Positions 8,003 to 17,193 of a DNA stretch of 64,000 nt are shown here, piece by piece (position 1 is the first letter of the stretch; each line of letters opens with the position of its first letter). Both the position numbers and the translations under genes were made by a program. The notes beneath the pieces were generated by a model. That model was given only the letters and a program-made list of their open reading frames with translations, was not told the origin of the DNA and made no database searches. The stretch is from Mycolicibacterium vulneris (lineage in GTDB: Bacteria > Actinomycetota > Actinomycetes > Mycobacteriales > Mycobacteriaceae), in contig NZ_NCXM01000016.1 in NCBI RefSeq assembly GCF_002104765.1, positions 62,001-126,000 of the forward strand, written 5' to 3'.

Positions 8003-8512
8003 TTGACTACCCGCAACGATGACGACGACGTCGAGATCATCGGCGGCGTCGACCCGCGGATTATGGCGCTCTCCGACGACGAAGCCGACGAGCGTTCCCT
8101 GACCGACCTGGTTGAGCAGCCGGCGAAGGTGATGCGCATCGGGACCATGATCAAGCAGTTGCTCGAGGAGGTGCGGGCCGCACCGCTGGACGAGGCCAGC
8201 CGCAACCGGCTGCGCGAGATCCACGCGACCAGCATCCGGGAACTGGAAGAGGGCCTGGCGCCTGAACTGCGTGAGGAGCTAGACCGCCTCACCCTGCCCT
8301 TCAACGAAGACGCCGCGCCGTCCGACGCCGAATTGCGCATCGCCCAAGCGCAGTTGGTCGGCTGGCTGGAGGGGCTGTTCCACGGCATCCAGACCGCGCT
8401 GTTCGCGCAGCAGATGGCCGCCCGCGCGCAGCTGGAAAAGATGCGCCAGGGCGCCCTTCCCCCGGGCATCGGCAAGCCGGGCGGAGCGCCCGGGCACGGT
8501 CAGTACCTGTAA
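8003..8512 (+). CDS. bpa: Bacterial proteasome activator Bpa/PafE
   Basis: The product has 169 residues. Bpa forms a dodecameric ring that docks on the 20S proteasome and opens its gate without ATP. The strongly conserved core LTDLVEQPAKVMRIGTMIKQ (about residues 32-51) and the helical LVGWLEGLFHGIQTALFAQQ segment (about 117-136) are present. The protein ends in GQYL, the C-terminal tetrapeptide that inserts into proteasome alpha-ring pockets. The N-terminus is acidic (NDDDDVEII). The start is TTG at 8003: the frame offers no ATG or GTG upstream, and a GAGGATGG Shine-Dalgarno sits about 7 nt before it. In this window it stands between a mannose-lipid gene and galactan export, with no proteasome genes nearby. 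Confidence 0.93.
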   Translation: MTTRNDDDDVEIIGGVDPRIMALSDDEADERSLTDLVEQPAKVMRIGTMIKQLLEEVRAAPLDEASRNRLREIHATSIRELEEGLAPELREELDRLTLPFNEDAAPSDAELRIAQAQLVGWLEGLFHGIQTALFAQQMAARAQLEKMRQGALPPGIGKPGGAPGHGQYL

Positions 8513-8527
8513 GCAGACGCAGCACCA

Positions 8528-9376
8528 ATGGCGCCGGATTCTGGTCCTCACATCGAGACATACAACGCGTGGGTGGAGTTTCCCATCTTCGACGCCAAGT
8601 CGCGCTCGTTGAAGAAGGCCTTCCTGGGCAAGGCCGGCGGCACGATCGGCCGCAACAGCTCCAACGTGGTGGTGGTCGAAGCGTTGCGCGACATCACCAT
8701 GTCCCTCGAGCTTGGCGACCGTGTCGGCCTGGTCGGCCACAACGGGGCGGGCAAATCGACTCTGCTGCGCCTACTTTCGGGCATCTACGAACCCACCCGC
8801 GGCTGGGCGACGGTCACCGGCCGGGTGGCGCCGGTCTTCGATCTCGGCGTCGGCATGGACCCCGAGATCTCCGGCTACGAGAACATCATCATTCGCGGCC
8901 TGTTCCTGGGCCAGACGCGAAAGCAGATGCTGTCCAAGGTCGATGAGATCGCCGAGTTCACCGAGCTGGGCGACTACCTGTCGATGCCGCTGCGCACCTA
9001 TTCCACCGGCATGCGGGTGCGGCTGGCGATGGGCGTGGTCACCAGCATCGACCCCGAGATCCTGCTGCTGGACGAGGGCATCGGCGCGGTGGACGCCGAC
9101 TTCCTGAAGAAGGCGCAGTCGCGGTTGCAGAGTCTGGTGGAGCGCTCCGGAATCCTGGTGTTCGCCAGCCATTCCAACGAATTCCTGGCCCGGTTGTGCA
9201 AGACGGCGATGTGGATCGACCACGGCGTCATCCGCATGTCCGGCGGCATCGAAGACGTGGTGCGCGCCTACGAAGGGGAAGACGCGGCCCGGCACGTCCG
9301 CGAGGTGCTGGAAGAGGACCGGCAGGCGAACCGGGTCGAGACACCCCTGGCCCAAAGAGCATCCGGGGATGAGTGA
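8528..9376 (+). CDS. rfbE: Galactan ABC exporter ATP-binding subunit (Wzt-like, RfbE)
   Basis: This 282-residue cytoplasmic ATPase pairs with the permease at 10298-11128 to move lipid-linked galactan across the membrane. Walker A is GHNGAGKST (about residues 70-78), the ABC signature is YSTGMRVRLA (about 157-166), Walker B is ILLLDEGIG (about 177-185), and the H-loop lies in ASHSNEF. It resembles the Wzt/TagH group and lacks the extra carbohydrate-binding C-terminal domain of some Wzt proteins. The gene overlaps glfT1 by 8 nt, so the ATPase, galactosyltransferase and permease are translationally coupled. Confidence 0.9.
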   Translation: MAPDSGPHIETYNAWVEFPIFDAKSRSLKKAFLGKAGGTIGRNSSNVVVVEALRDITMSLELGDRVGLVGHNGAGKSTLLRLLSGIYEPTRGWATVTGRVAPVFDLGVGMDPEISGYENIIIRGLFLGQTRKQMLSKVDEIAEFTELGDYLSMPLRTYSTGMRVRLAMGVVTSIDPEILLLDEGIGAVDADFLKKAQSRLQSLVERSGILVFASHSNEFLARLCKTAMWIDHGVIRMSGGIEDVVRAYEGEDAARHVREVLEEDRQANRVETPLAQRASGDE

Positions 9377-10301
9377 GACCGTCTTCGCCGTCGTCGTCAC
9401 CCACCGGCGCCCCGACGAGCTGGCCAAGTCGCTGGATGTGCTGAGCACGCAGACCCGGCTGCCCGATCACCTGATCGTGGTGGACAATGATTTTTCCGGC
9501 GAAGGGCCGGGCTCCGGCCGGATCCGCGATCTTGTTGCCGGCCAACCGATCCCGACCACCTACCTGGGATCGCACCGAAACCTCGGCGGCGCGGGAGGTT
9601 TCGCGCTGGGCATGCTGCACGCGTTGGCTCAGGGCGCCGATTGGGTGTGGCTGGCCGACGACGACGGGCGCCCGCAGGACTCGAACGTGCTGGCCACCCT
9701 GCTGGCCTGCGCCGAGAAGCACGGCCTGGCCGAGGTATCGCCGATGGTCTGCAATATGGACGATCCGGAAAGGCTGGCGTTCCCGCTGCGACGCGGCCTG
9801 GTATGGCGCAGGCGCGCAACCGAATTACGCACCGAGGCAGGCCAAGACCTCCTGCCCGGGATCGCGTCGCTGTTCAACGGCGCCCTGTTCCGGGCCGCCA
9901 CCCTGGACGCGGTCGGCGTCCCGGATCTGCGGCTGTTCATCCGCGGCGACGAGGTGGAGATGCACCGCCGGCTGGTTCGCTCCGGCCTGCCGTTCGGGAC
10001 GTGCCTGGACACGATCTACTTGCACCCCTGCGGATCCGATGAATTCCGCCCGATTCTGGGTGGCCGCATGCACACCCAGTATCCCGACAACCACACCAAG
10101 CGGTTCTACACCTACCGCAACCGCGGCTACCTGCTGTCGCAGCCTGGCTTGCGCAAGCTGCTGGTGCAAGAGTGGGTGCGGTTCGGCTGGTTCTTCCTGG
10201 TGACTCGTCGCGACCCACGCGGCCTGCTGGAATGGATCCGGTTGCGGCGCTTGGGACGTCGCGAGCAGTTCGGCAAGCACGATGCGGGAGGTTCCCGATG
10301 A
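9369..10301 (+). CDS. glfT1: Galactofuranosyltransferase GlfT1
   Basis: This 310-residue GT2-family enzyme transfers the first two Galf residues from UDP-Galf to the decaprenyl-PP-GlcNAc-Rha acceptor on the cytoplasmic face. The N-terminal nucleotide-sugar domain begins VFAVVVTHRRPDELAKSLD. The metal-binding acidic motif is WLADDDGRPQD (about residues 94-104), and the catalytic-base region IRGDEVEMHRRL lies near 192-203. The start overlaps the end of the ATPase gene. The stop overlaps the permease start in an ATGA arrangement at 10298-10301. This confirms a three-gene operon for galactan initiation and export. Confidence 0.92.
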   Translation: MSETVFAVVVTHRRPDELAKSLDVLSTQTRLPDHLIVVDNDFSGEGPGSGRIRDLVAGQPIPTTYLGSHRNLGGAGGFALGMLHALAQGADWVWLADDDGRPQDSNVLATLLACAEKHGLAEVSPMVCNMDDPERLAFPLRRGLVWRRRATELRTEAGQDLLPGIASLFNGALFRAATLDAVGVPDLRLFIRGDEVEMHRRLVRSGLPFGTCLDTIYLHPCGSDEFRPILGGRMHTQYPDNHTKRFYTYRNRGYLLSQPGLRKLLVQEWVRFGWFFLVTRRDPRGLLEWIRLRRLGRREQFGKHDAGGSR

Positions 10302-11128
10302 CGTTCCTCGACGCGGCGGCACAGTCGCGGACCTTCAGTCGCGCCCGGGGCGACCTCGCCGACGGCTTCCGCCGGCACGAACTCTGGCTGCACCTGGGCT
10401 GGCAGGACATCAAGCAGCGCTACCGCCGCTCCGTGCTGGGGCCGTTCTGGATCACCATCGCGACCGGAACCACGGCCGTCGCGATGGGCGGCTTGTACTC
10501 CAAGCTGTTTCATCTCGAGCTGTCGGTGCATCTGCCGTACGTGACGCTGGGGCTGATCATCTGGAACCTGATCAACGCCGCCATTTTGGAGGGCGCCGAC
10601 GTCTTCGTCGCCAACGAGGGACTGATCAAGCAACTGCCGACGCCGCTGAGCGTGCACGTCTACCGGCTGGTGTGGCGGCAGATGATCCTGTTCGCGCACA
10701 ACATCGTCATCTACGTCGTCATCGCGATGATCTTCCCCAAACCCTGGTCGTGGGCCGATCTTTCGGTGATCCCGGCGTTGGCGCTGATCGTACTCAACTG
10801 CATCTGGGTGTCACTGTGTTTCGGCATCCTGGCGACCCGCTATCGCGACATCGGCCCGCTGCTGTTCTCGATCGTGCAGTTGCTGTTCTTCATGACGCCG
10901 ATCATCTGGAACGACGACACCTTGCGGCAGCAGGGCGCCGGACGGTGGTCGAAGATCGTCGAACTCAACCCGCTGCTGCATTATCTGGATATCGTTCGCG
11001 CCCCGCTGCTCGGGTCACATCAGGAACTGCGGCACTGGGCCGTCGTGCTGGTGCTGACGGCCGTCGGCTGGATCCTGGCCGCCTTCGCGATGCGCCAATA
11101 CCGCGCCCGGGTGCCCTACTGGGTATAG
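10298..11128 (+). CDS. rfbD: Galactan ABC exporter permease (Wzm-like, RfbD)
   Basis: This 276-residue ABC-2 type permease starts at the ATG overlapping the glfT1 stop. The cytoplasmic amphipathic N-terminus contains LHLGWQDIKQRYRRSVLGPF (about residues 30-49), a hallmark of Wzm/TagG permeases. About six membrane segments follow, including TLGLIIWNLINAAILEGADV, and the conserved LNPLLHYLDIVRAPLLG motif is near the C-terminus. Together with the ATPase at 8528 it forms the galactan flippase. In M. tuberculosis this gene is followed by a dTDP-glucose dehydratase-like gene. Here the next gene is a KimA-like transporter, so the accessory block begins right after this stop. Confidence 0.9.
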   Translation: MTFLDAAAQSRTFSRARGDLADGFRRHELWLHLGWQDIKQRYRRSVLGPFWITIATGTTAVAMGGLYSKLFHLELSVHLPYVTLGLIIWNLINAAILEGADVFVANEGLIKQLPTPLSVHVYRLVWRQMILFAHNIVIYVVIAMIFPKPWSWADLSVIPALALIVLNCIWVSLCFGILATRYRDIGPLLFSIVQLLFFMTPIIWNDDTLRQQGAGRWSKIVELNPLLHYLDIVRAPLLGSHQELRHWAVVLVLTAVGWILAAFAMRQYRARVPYWV

Positions 11129-11283
11129 CGACTTTTCGGGTGTGGCCCGGCGACAGCTGTTCGCCAGGGAGCCTCCGGGGCATGGTCGGGCCACCGGTTC
11201 GTGACGGCATTTCCTTTGAGCTTCTAATCAGCACATTCCCATCAATCCCTCAGCGTTCGATGGGCCGGAAACCGGGTACGGAC

Positions 11284-13602
11284 GTGAGTGTGACCAAATC
11301 CATTCGCTCGCGCGGTGTATCGCTGTCATTTTCTCAGGTGTGCAAGCGAATCTTTTTGGGCAAGCCGCTGATCACCGAGGCGCTCGAGTCCGAGAGACTG
11401 TCAAATCCGGTTGCCCTCGGTGCGCTGTCACCCGACGCGATCTCCTCGACCGCCTACGGCCCCGAGCAAATCCTGGTCGAGCTGGTGCCGCATGCCGGGC
11501 TGGCTGCCTTCGTCTTGTTATTGCCGACCACTGGCGTCATCATCATTGTTCTGGCGCTGGTGGCCGCCTCCTATCGACAGGTCGTCATGGCCTACACACA
11601 GGCTGGCGGCTCCTACATCGTCACACGCGAGAATTTCGGACCGCGGGTGGCGCAGATCGCGGCGGCGGCATTGCTCATCGATTACGTCGTGACGGTGGCG
11701 GTGCAGACGTCCGCGGGCACGGTCGCGGTGGCCTCCGCTCTGCCCGCACTCGGGCCCTACAGCTTGGAGATCACCATCGGCATGGTGATCGTCATCAGCT
11801 ACCTGAATCTGCGCGGCGTGCGGGAAGCCGGTCGACCGTTCGCCGTGGCCACCTACTCGTTCGTTGCGCTGATCATCCTGACGATCGTCACCGGAGTCAT
11901 CCGCGAACTCTTCTGGGGTTTACCCGAATACGATCCGCAGCACATGCCGGGGACGGTGCCGGTCCATCAAGGCAACGGTCTGGTGCTGGGCGCCACGGTG
12001 CTGGTGATTCTGCGGGCGTTCGCCAATGGCGGTTCGTCGCTGACCGGCGTGGAAGCGGTCTCGAACACGGTCAACATCTTTCGCGATCCGCAGGGCCCGA
12101 ACGCACGGCGGGTGATTACCACGATGGCCTGCATCCTCGGCTTCTTGCTGGCCGGAGTCGGCTACCTGGCCTACGCCACGCACGCCACCCCGTATGTCGA
12201 CGAATACCCCTCGGTGCTCTCGCAGGTTACCCGGGCTGTCTTCGGTCACGGCCTGATCGGCAGCAGCATGCATATCCTGGTCCAGGCATCGACCGCCGCC
12301 ATCCTGTTCACCGGCGCCAACGGCAGCTTCAACGGATTCCCCGCACTGGCCAGCTTCGTAGCGGAAGACCGGTTTCTGCCGCGCCAACTCATCAAGCGCG
12401 GGCACCGGTTGGTGTTCTCCAACGGCATCATCGCCCTGACGGCGTTGTCGGTGGCGTTGCTGGTGTTCACCGGCGGCACGGTCCAATCCTTGGTGCCGCT
12501 TTACGCGATCGGCGTGTTCACCGGCTTCGCCACCGCCGGCTACGGGATGACCAAACACCATCTCATCCAGCGTGAACGCGGCTGGCGACACAAGCTGGCG
12601 ATCAACCTGTCCGCAGGGATCATGTCGACCATCGTGGTGGGGATCTTCGCGGTAGCCAAGTTCACCGAGGGCGCCTGGCTGATAGTTGTCGTATTCCCCG
12701 TGCTGGTGTTCGTACTGATACGGCTCAATCGCGAATACCGCTCCGAGGCCGCCGTTCTCAGCGACTTCCACGCCGATCACAAGACCCTGCGAAATGGGGC
12801 GCGACACCACGTGTTCGCCTGTGTCGACACGGTCGACATCGCAACACTCGAAGCGCTGCGCTACGGGAAGGTCCTCAAACCCGACCAGTTGATCGCCGTG
12901 CATTTCGTGATCGACGCGGAACATGCCCGGCGCCTGCAAAAGCTTTGGGAAAGCTTCGATCTCAAAACGCCGCTGCGCGTGCTGGATTGCCCGGACCGCC
13001 ACGTGACCGCGGCCGCACAGGAGCTGGTTGCGACCGAGCAAGAGGAACATCCGGATACGAGCGTGACGATATTGCTGCCACGCCGGGCATACGGCCCCTT
13101 CGAACGACTGCTTCACGACCGCACCGCCGACAAGATCGCCAAGGCGGTCAGTCGGATCCCGAACGCGGCCGCCACGATCGTGCCATACGACGTGCAGTCC
13201 GAGATCAGCGAAGCGTTCCCCAACAGCGTGGGACCGCGAATAGCCGGCGAATTCGCGCGGATCGAGCAGCGGATCTGGCGGGGCGAGAGCCGGAAAGTGG
13301 CTTCCTATGAACACCCGGAGCGGCCGACCACGGTGGTCGCGATCGACAGCCTCGTTCCCGGGCGCAGCGCGACGATCGAAGGCAGGGTCAGTGAAGTCGA
13401 GGAGTTCACCCAACGGAGCCGGACCTCGCGTTCGATAGTGGTCGGCGACGAAAGCGGGCAGGTCCGCATCACCTTCGCACCCGATTGCGGTGGCGCAGAC
13501 ATCATGCCCGGCCAACTGCTGCACATCACCGGAGAGGCACACCGCAACGCAGACCACGAAGCAGTGTGCATTGCCGACCCCGCATACCGAGTAGTCGGGT
13601 GA
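11284..13602 (+). CDS. KimA-like APC-superfamily (potassium) transporter fused to a C-terminal OB-fold domain
   Basis: This protein of about 772 residues contains LSPDAISSTAYGPEQILVELV (about residues 44-64), the signature of KimA/YdaO-type APC transporters. KimA in Bacillus is a high-affinity K+ importer controlled by c-di-AMP. About twelve membrane segments reach to roughly residue 480. A cytoplasmic USP-like region follows (VFACVDTVDIATLEALRYGK, then VLDCPDRHV and ILLPRRAYGP). Residues about 680-772 form a separate domain with the OB-fold pattern ATIEGRVSEVEEF, then VVGDESGQVRITFAP, then PGQLLHITGEA. I know of no standard KimA carrying this domain. The start is uncertain: GTG 11284 is chosen, with GTG 11290 and ATG 11260 possible. 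It is followed after 17 bp by a close paralogue. Confidence 0.8.
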   Translation: MSVTKSIRSRGVSLSFSQVCKRIFLGKPLITEALESERLSNPVALGALSPDAISSTAYGPEQILVELVPHAGLAAFVLLLPTTGVIIIVLALVAASYRQVVMAYTQAGGSYIVTRENFGPRVAQIAAAALLIDYVVTVAVQTSAGTVAVASALPALGPYSLEITIGMVIVISYLNLRGVREAGRPFAVATYSFVALIILTIVTGVIRELFWGLPEYDPQHMPGTVPVHQGNGLVLGATVLVILRAFANGGSSLTGVEAVSNTVNIFRDPQGPNARRVITTMACILGFLLAGVGYLAYATHATPYVDEYPSVLSQVTRAVFGHGLIGSSMHILVQASTAAILFTGANGSFNGFPALASFVAEDRFLPRQLIKRGHRLVFSNGIIALTALSVALLVFTGGTVQSLVPLYAIGVFTGFATAGYGMTKHHLIQRERGWRHKLAINLSAGIMSTIVVGIFAVAKFTEGAWLIVVVFPVLVFVLIRLNREYRSEAAVLSDFHADHKTLRNGARHHVFACVDTVDIATLEALRYGKVLKPDQLIAVHFVIDAEHARRLQKLWESFDLKTPLRVLDCPDRHVTAAAQELVATEQEEHPDTSVTILLPRRAYGPFERLLHDRTADKIAKAVSRIPNAAATIVPYDVQSEISEAFPNSVGPRIAGEFARIEQRIWRGESRKVASYEHPERPTTVVAIDSLVPGRSATIEGRVSEVEEFTQRSRTSRSIVVGDESGQVRITFAPDCGGADIMPGQLLHITGEAHRNADHEAVCIADPAYRVVG

Positions 13603-13604
13603 AC

Positions 13605-13614
13605 AAGGAGGTGA
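13605..13614 (+). promoter_or_regulatory. Full-length anti-16S Shine-Dalgarno for the second KimA-like gene
   Basis: AAGGAGGTGA is an unusually complete complement to the 3' end of 16S rRNA. It is placed 5 nt before the ATG at 13620 and 2 nt after the stop of the upstream paralogue. It fixes the start of the second gene and predicts strong translation. Confidence 0.85.
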
Positions 13615-13619
13615 GCTTT

Positions 13620-15626
13620 ATGACCACGTCGGCTCGCCGCCTGAGCATCCCGGCGTCGATCGGAGACCGGTGGAAGCGCGCATTTTTAGGTGAGCCGCTG
13701 ATCAGCGAGCGCCTGGAGTCGGAGACTTTGTCGAATCCTGTTGCGCTGGGCGCTATTGCGCCAGACGCGATCTCGTCGATAGCCTATGGCCCCGAACAGA
13801 TCGTGGTAGAACTGCTACCGCAGGCCGGCCTGGCCGCATTCGTGTTGGTGCTGCCGATCGCCGGGGTCATTCTGCTGATTCTCGCGTTGGTCACGGCTTC
13901 ATATCGCGAGGTTCTGATGGCCTACACCCGAGCCGGCGGATCGTACGTGGTCGCGCGGGAGAACTTGGGGCCCCGGATGGCCCAGATCGCCGCCGCCGCA
14001 TTGTTGATCGACTACGTGGTCACCGTGGCGGTCCAGCCTGCGGCCGGCACGGTCGCGGTAGTCACGGCAATACCTCAGCTTCGCCCCTACCACTTGGAAA
14101 TCTCGGTGGCTGCAGTGCTGCTGACCTGTTATGTCAACCTGCGCGGACTACGACAGTCGGGCCGAGTGTTCGCCGTGATGACCTATGGCTTCATCACCAT
14201 GCTGGCGGTGACGATCGCGACCGGCGTAATCCGCGAAATCTTCTGGGGTCTACCCCGTTACGTCCCGCACCACACCAGCGGGCTGGTGCCGGTACATCAG
14301 GGCAGTGGACTGGTGATGGGGGCGACGATTCTGGTATTGCTGCGCGCCTTCGCCCATGGCACCACCTCGATGGCCGGGATCGAGGCGATTTCCAATACAG
14401 TCGATGTCTTCCGTAAGCCACAGGGCCCCAATGCGCGCCGCGCATTGACCGCGATAGCGTGCATCATCGGGTTCTTGCTGATGGGTGTGGCCTACCTTGC
14501 ACACCACACCCACGTCATTCCCTATACCAGCGAGTATCCGTCAATGCTGGCCGAGATCGCCCGGACCGTTTTCGGCAACGGGGCGATCGGGCACGCCTTG
14601 TACTTCCTGGTCCAGGCGGCCACCGCAGCGATCCTGTTCACCGGCGCCAACACCGCCTTCAACGGGTTTCCGGCACTCGCCAGTTTTGTTGCCGCCGACC
14701 GTTTCCTGCCTCGGCCGCTCACCAAACGAGGGCACCGACTGGTGTTCTCCAACGGCATCGTCACGCTCACCGCGCTGGCCGTTGCACTGCTGCTGGTGAC
14801 CCGCGCGTCGCTGCACGCACTGATACCGCTATACGCGATGGGCGTGTTCACCGCATTCGCGATGGCCGGCTACGGGATGACCAAACACCATCTGACCCAA
14901 CGTCCGCCGGGTTGGCGATACAAACTGGCGATCAATCTGTCCGCCGGTATCACGTCGACGATCGTGGTGGGAATCTTCGCCGTGGCCAAGTTCACCGAGG
15001 GAGCCTGGCTCATCGTCGTCGTCTTCCCCGTGCTGGTGTTCGTGTTCATCCGGCTCAACAATCAGTACCGGGCTGAGACGGCGATCCTCGAAAAGTTTCG
15101 CACCGACCGCCCCGACGAGAAGAAGTACGCGAAACACAATGTGTTCCTCTGCGTCAACACGGTGGACATTGCGATGCTCGAAGCACTGCGCTACGGGAAG
15201 GACCTGGGGGCCGACGAGCTGATCGCGGTGCACTTCATGATCGACGCGGAGCACGCCCAGCACCTGCGGAAGCTATGGCGGCGTTACGATCTCGACACCC
15301 CCCTACGCGTGATCGATTGCCCCGACCGCCAGCTGACCCGGGCCGCACAAGAGCTCGTCCTCAGCGAGCGAGACACGCGTCCGGATACAGAAGTGACCGT
15401 ACTGCTGCCGCGCCGCGCATATGGCCTGCTCGGAAGGGTGCTTCATGACCGCACCGCCGACGCAATCGCCAAGGCCGTCAGCCGGTCCCCGAACGCCGCC
15501 GCCACAATCGTGCCCTTTGACGTACGCAATGGTCATCGCCCCCCGCGACTCGATCACCACCACACGGCGGGTTGTTCAGCGAGCGCTGGTGCGGCTGAGC
15601 CGACTGGACCGGCGTCAGCTACCTAG
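13620..15626 (+). CDS. Second KimA-like APC-superfamily transporter, C-terminus altered
   Basis: This 668-residue paralogue of the preceding gene is close to it along the whole membrane region: IAPDAISSIAYGPEQIVVELL near residues 43-63, the same FTGANTAFNGFPALASFV helix, and the same INLSAGITSTIVVGIFAVAK segment. It also has the USP-like region (VFLCVNTVDIAMLEALRYGK). After TIVPFDVRN (about residue 640) the sequence stops resembling its sister and ends in a low-complexity tail (PPRLDHHHTAGCSASAG). The OB-fold domain is missing. Another frame near 15630-15690 shows only weak OB-like residues, so I suspect an indel and decay of that domain. The transporter core looks intact. Confidence 0.78.
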   Translation: MTTSARRLSIPASIGDRWKRAFLGEPLISERLESETLSNPVALGAIAPDAISSIAYGPEQIVVELLPQAGLAAFVLVLPIAGVILLILALVTASYREVLMAYTRAGGSYVVARENLGPRMAQIAAAALLIDYVVTVAVQPAAGTVAVVTAIPQLRPYHLEISVAAVLLTCYVNLRGLRQSGRVFAVMTYGFITMLAVTIATGVIREIFWGLPRYVPHHTSGLVPVHQGSGLVMGATILVLLRAFAHGTTSMAGIEAISNTVDVFRKPQGPNARRALTAIACIIGFLLMGVAYLAHHTHVIPYTSEYPSMLAEIARTVFGNGAIGHALYFLVQAATAAILFTGANTAFNGFPALASFVAADRFLPRPLTKRGHRLVFSNGIVTLTALAVALLLVTRASLHALIPLYAMGVFTAFAMAGYGMTKHHLTQRPPGWRYKLAINLSAGITSTIVVGIFAVAKFTEGAWLIVVVFPVLVFVFIRLNNQYRAETAILEKFRTDRPDEKKYAKHNVFLCVNTVDIAMLEALRYGKDLGADELIAVHFMIDAEHAQHLRKLWRRYDLDTPLRVIDCPDRQLTRAAQELVLSERDTRPDTEVTVLLPRRAYGLLGRVLHDRTADAIAKAVSRSPNAAATIVPFDVRNGHRPPRLDHHHTAGCSASAGAAEPTGPASAT

Positions 15627-15775
15627 CGGATTCGGTGCAACACGGCGAACCACTGCTCTCATCGACACCGAAAGGCAAGTTACCGCAACGGCTTTATCCG
15701 GTGTTGACTCGGCCACAATGCCCCTGTACGGCTACACGCTGGCAGGCGATATTCCGAGGACACGCCCGCGTTCGC

Positions 15776-17188
15776 TTAGCCCCACCGCGGGCGGGGCGGC
15801 GTGGGGTTCGGTTGGTGGCGGGAAGACACGTGCACCGCGTGGACTCCCGGTTTCGTCGACAGCTGCGCGAGAAGGCCGTCGAGGTGCGCCTTGTCGGTGT
15901 GCCAGTGCTGCACCGACTCCGGTTCTGCTGATATCTCCGCGAGGACACGCGTCAGTTTCTCGGACGTCTTGCTTTCCCTCTCGTTGCCCGCGCTGTCCTT
16001 GATATCGGCCGATCTGGAACCCTCTTCTCTTGCAGGGGTTTTCGCCGAAGCGCGGGCAACGGCTCCGCCGGCAACGCCACCAGTCAGACCCGCCAGCGCC
16101 ATCTGGCCAAAGATATTGCCGCCGCTTTCCACCGCGGCCAAAGGCACCGCAGCCTGGCCGGTGCCCTGCAAGACGGTGGCGGCCAGTCTGACCGCCGGGG
16201 TGGCCGCAGCCCAGCTCGGTGGCACCGACAACGCTCCGACCACGCCCGCGCGGCCCACGTCTGCGGAGACCGCCGACGCCGCCGCGACCGGACCCGCCGC
16301 AGTCGGGTTGTAAAGCACTCCCGGCACCAGCGGAACCGGGAGCTCGCCCGTGTTGAAGCCCCGCGCCGCCAGCCCGTAGCCCAAGGTGCTACTCACCAAT
16401 GCGTTTCTACCCGGCAGGCTCGCTGGGCTTATGAACTCGGTCAGCCTGAGGGCCGTCCCGAGCGGGGTTGTGTTCAGGCTTGCAAGTGAACTCGCCGGGG
16501 TGGGTGGATCGGTCGCGGCGGGCGCCGCGAGCGGTTGTAGCGACGAGGGCGCCGCAAGCGGCTGTGACGTCAGCTGCGACAACATCGACTGCGCGCTTGT
16601 ACCGGCCGATGTGCCGGCGGTTTGGGTGGCCGTGGCAGATTGGGCGGCCGGTCCGCCGGGGTTGGTGGTCTGCGGCGCCGGGGTGAACGGCGTCACCTGT
16701 GCGGCGCCCGCGGACTCGCCGGCATAGCCGTACATCGTGGCGGCGTCTTGGGCCCACATGTCCGCGTACTGCGCCTCGGCGGCGGCGATCGCAGGCGTGT
16801 TCTGCCCGACAACGTTAGTCGCGACCAGCTGTGCCAGCTCGGCGCGGTTGGCCGCGATCACCGGCGGTGCAACCGTGCCCGCAAACGCCGTCTCGTAGGC
16901 TGCGGCGGCCGCCCGGGCCTGGGCCGCGGTCTGCTCGGCTTGCGCGGCAGTGGTGTTCATCCACGCCGCGTACGGCGCCGCCGCGGCCGCCATCGCCATC
17001 GACGACGGGCCCAGCCAGCCGGCAGTCAACCCCGAGATCACCGAAGAGTAGGACGCCCCCGTCGCACGCAGCTGGGCGGCCAGCCCGTCCCAGGCCGCCG
17101 CGGCGGCCAGCATCGGTCCCGACCCGGGACCGGAATACATACGGCCGGAATTGATCTCCGGCGGCAACACCCCGAAATCCATTGCCAT
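15776..17188 (-). CDS. PPE family protein, SVP subfamily
   Basis: This protein of about 470 residues begins [20 protein letters not shown], with the PPE motif at residues 9-11 of the longer start (ATG 17182 gives MDFG). The PPE domain covers about 1-175 and includes the WxG-like turn AGWLGPSS and the YxxxD/E-like secretion region near its end. The SVP signature [14 protein letters not shown] lies in the middle of the C-terminal half. A charged tail ([16 protein letters not shown] onward) extends beyond the usual PPE-SVP end and may be a specific C-terminal domain. Such proteins are ESX (often ESX-5) substrates found at the cell surface. It lies 5 bp downstream of a PE-like mini-ORF. No full PE partner is adjacent. 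Confidence 0.88.
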   Translation of the reverse strand: MAMDFGVLPPEINSGRMYSGPGSGPMLAAAAAWDGLAAQLRATGASYSSVISGLTAGWLGPSSMAMAAAAAPYAAWMNTTAAQAEQTAAQARAAAAAYETAFAGTVAPPVIAANRAELAQLVATNVVGQNTPAIAAAEAQYADMWAQDAATMYGYAGESAGAAQVTPFTPAPQTTNPGGPAAQSATATQTAGTSAGTSAQSMLSQLTSQPLAAPSSLQPLAAPAATDPPTPASSLASLNTTPLGTALRLTEFISPASLPGRNALVSSTLGYGLAARGFNTGELPVPLVPGVLYNPTAAGPVAAASAVSADVGRAGVVGALSVPPSWAAATPAVRLAATVLQGTGQAAVPLAAVESGGNIFGQMALAGLTGGVAGGAVARASAKTPAREEGSRSADIKDSAGNERESKTSEKLTRVLAEISAEPESVQHWHTDKAHLDGLLAQLSTKPGVHAVHVSSRHQPNPTPPRPRWG

Positions 17189-17193
17189 GATCC

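Noticed and set aside
11920-13557. 545-codon open frame antisense to the first KimA-like gene
   Set aside because: No domain or ribosome-binding site. It is a mirror of the coding bias of the real gene.
10282-13602. A giant 1106-codon protein joining rfbD and the KimA-like gene
   Set aside because: The first 330 codons are a wrong-frame reading of rfbD. The real transporter begins near 11284.
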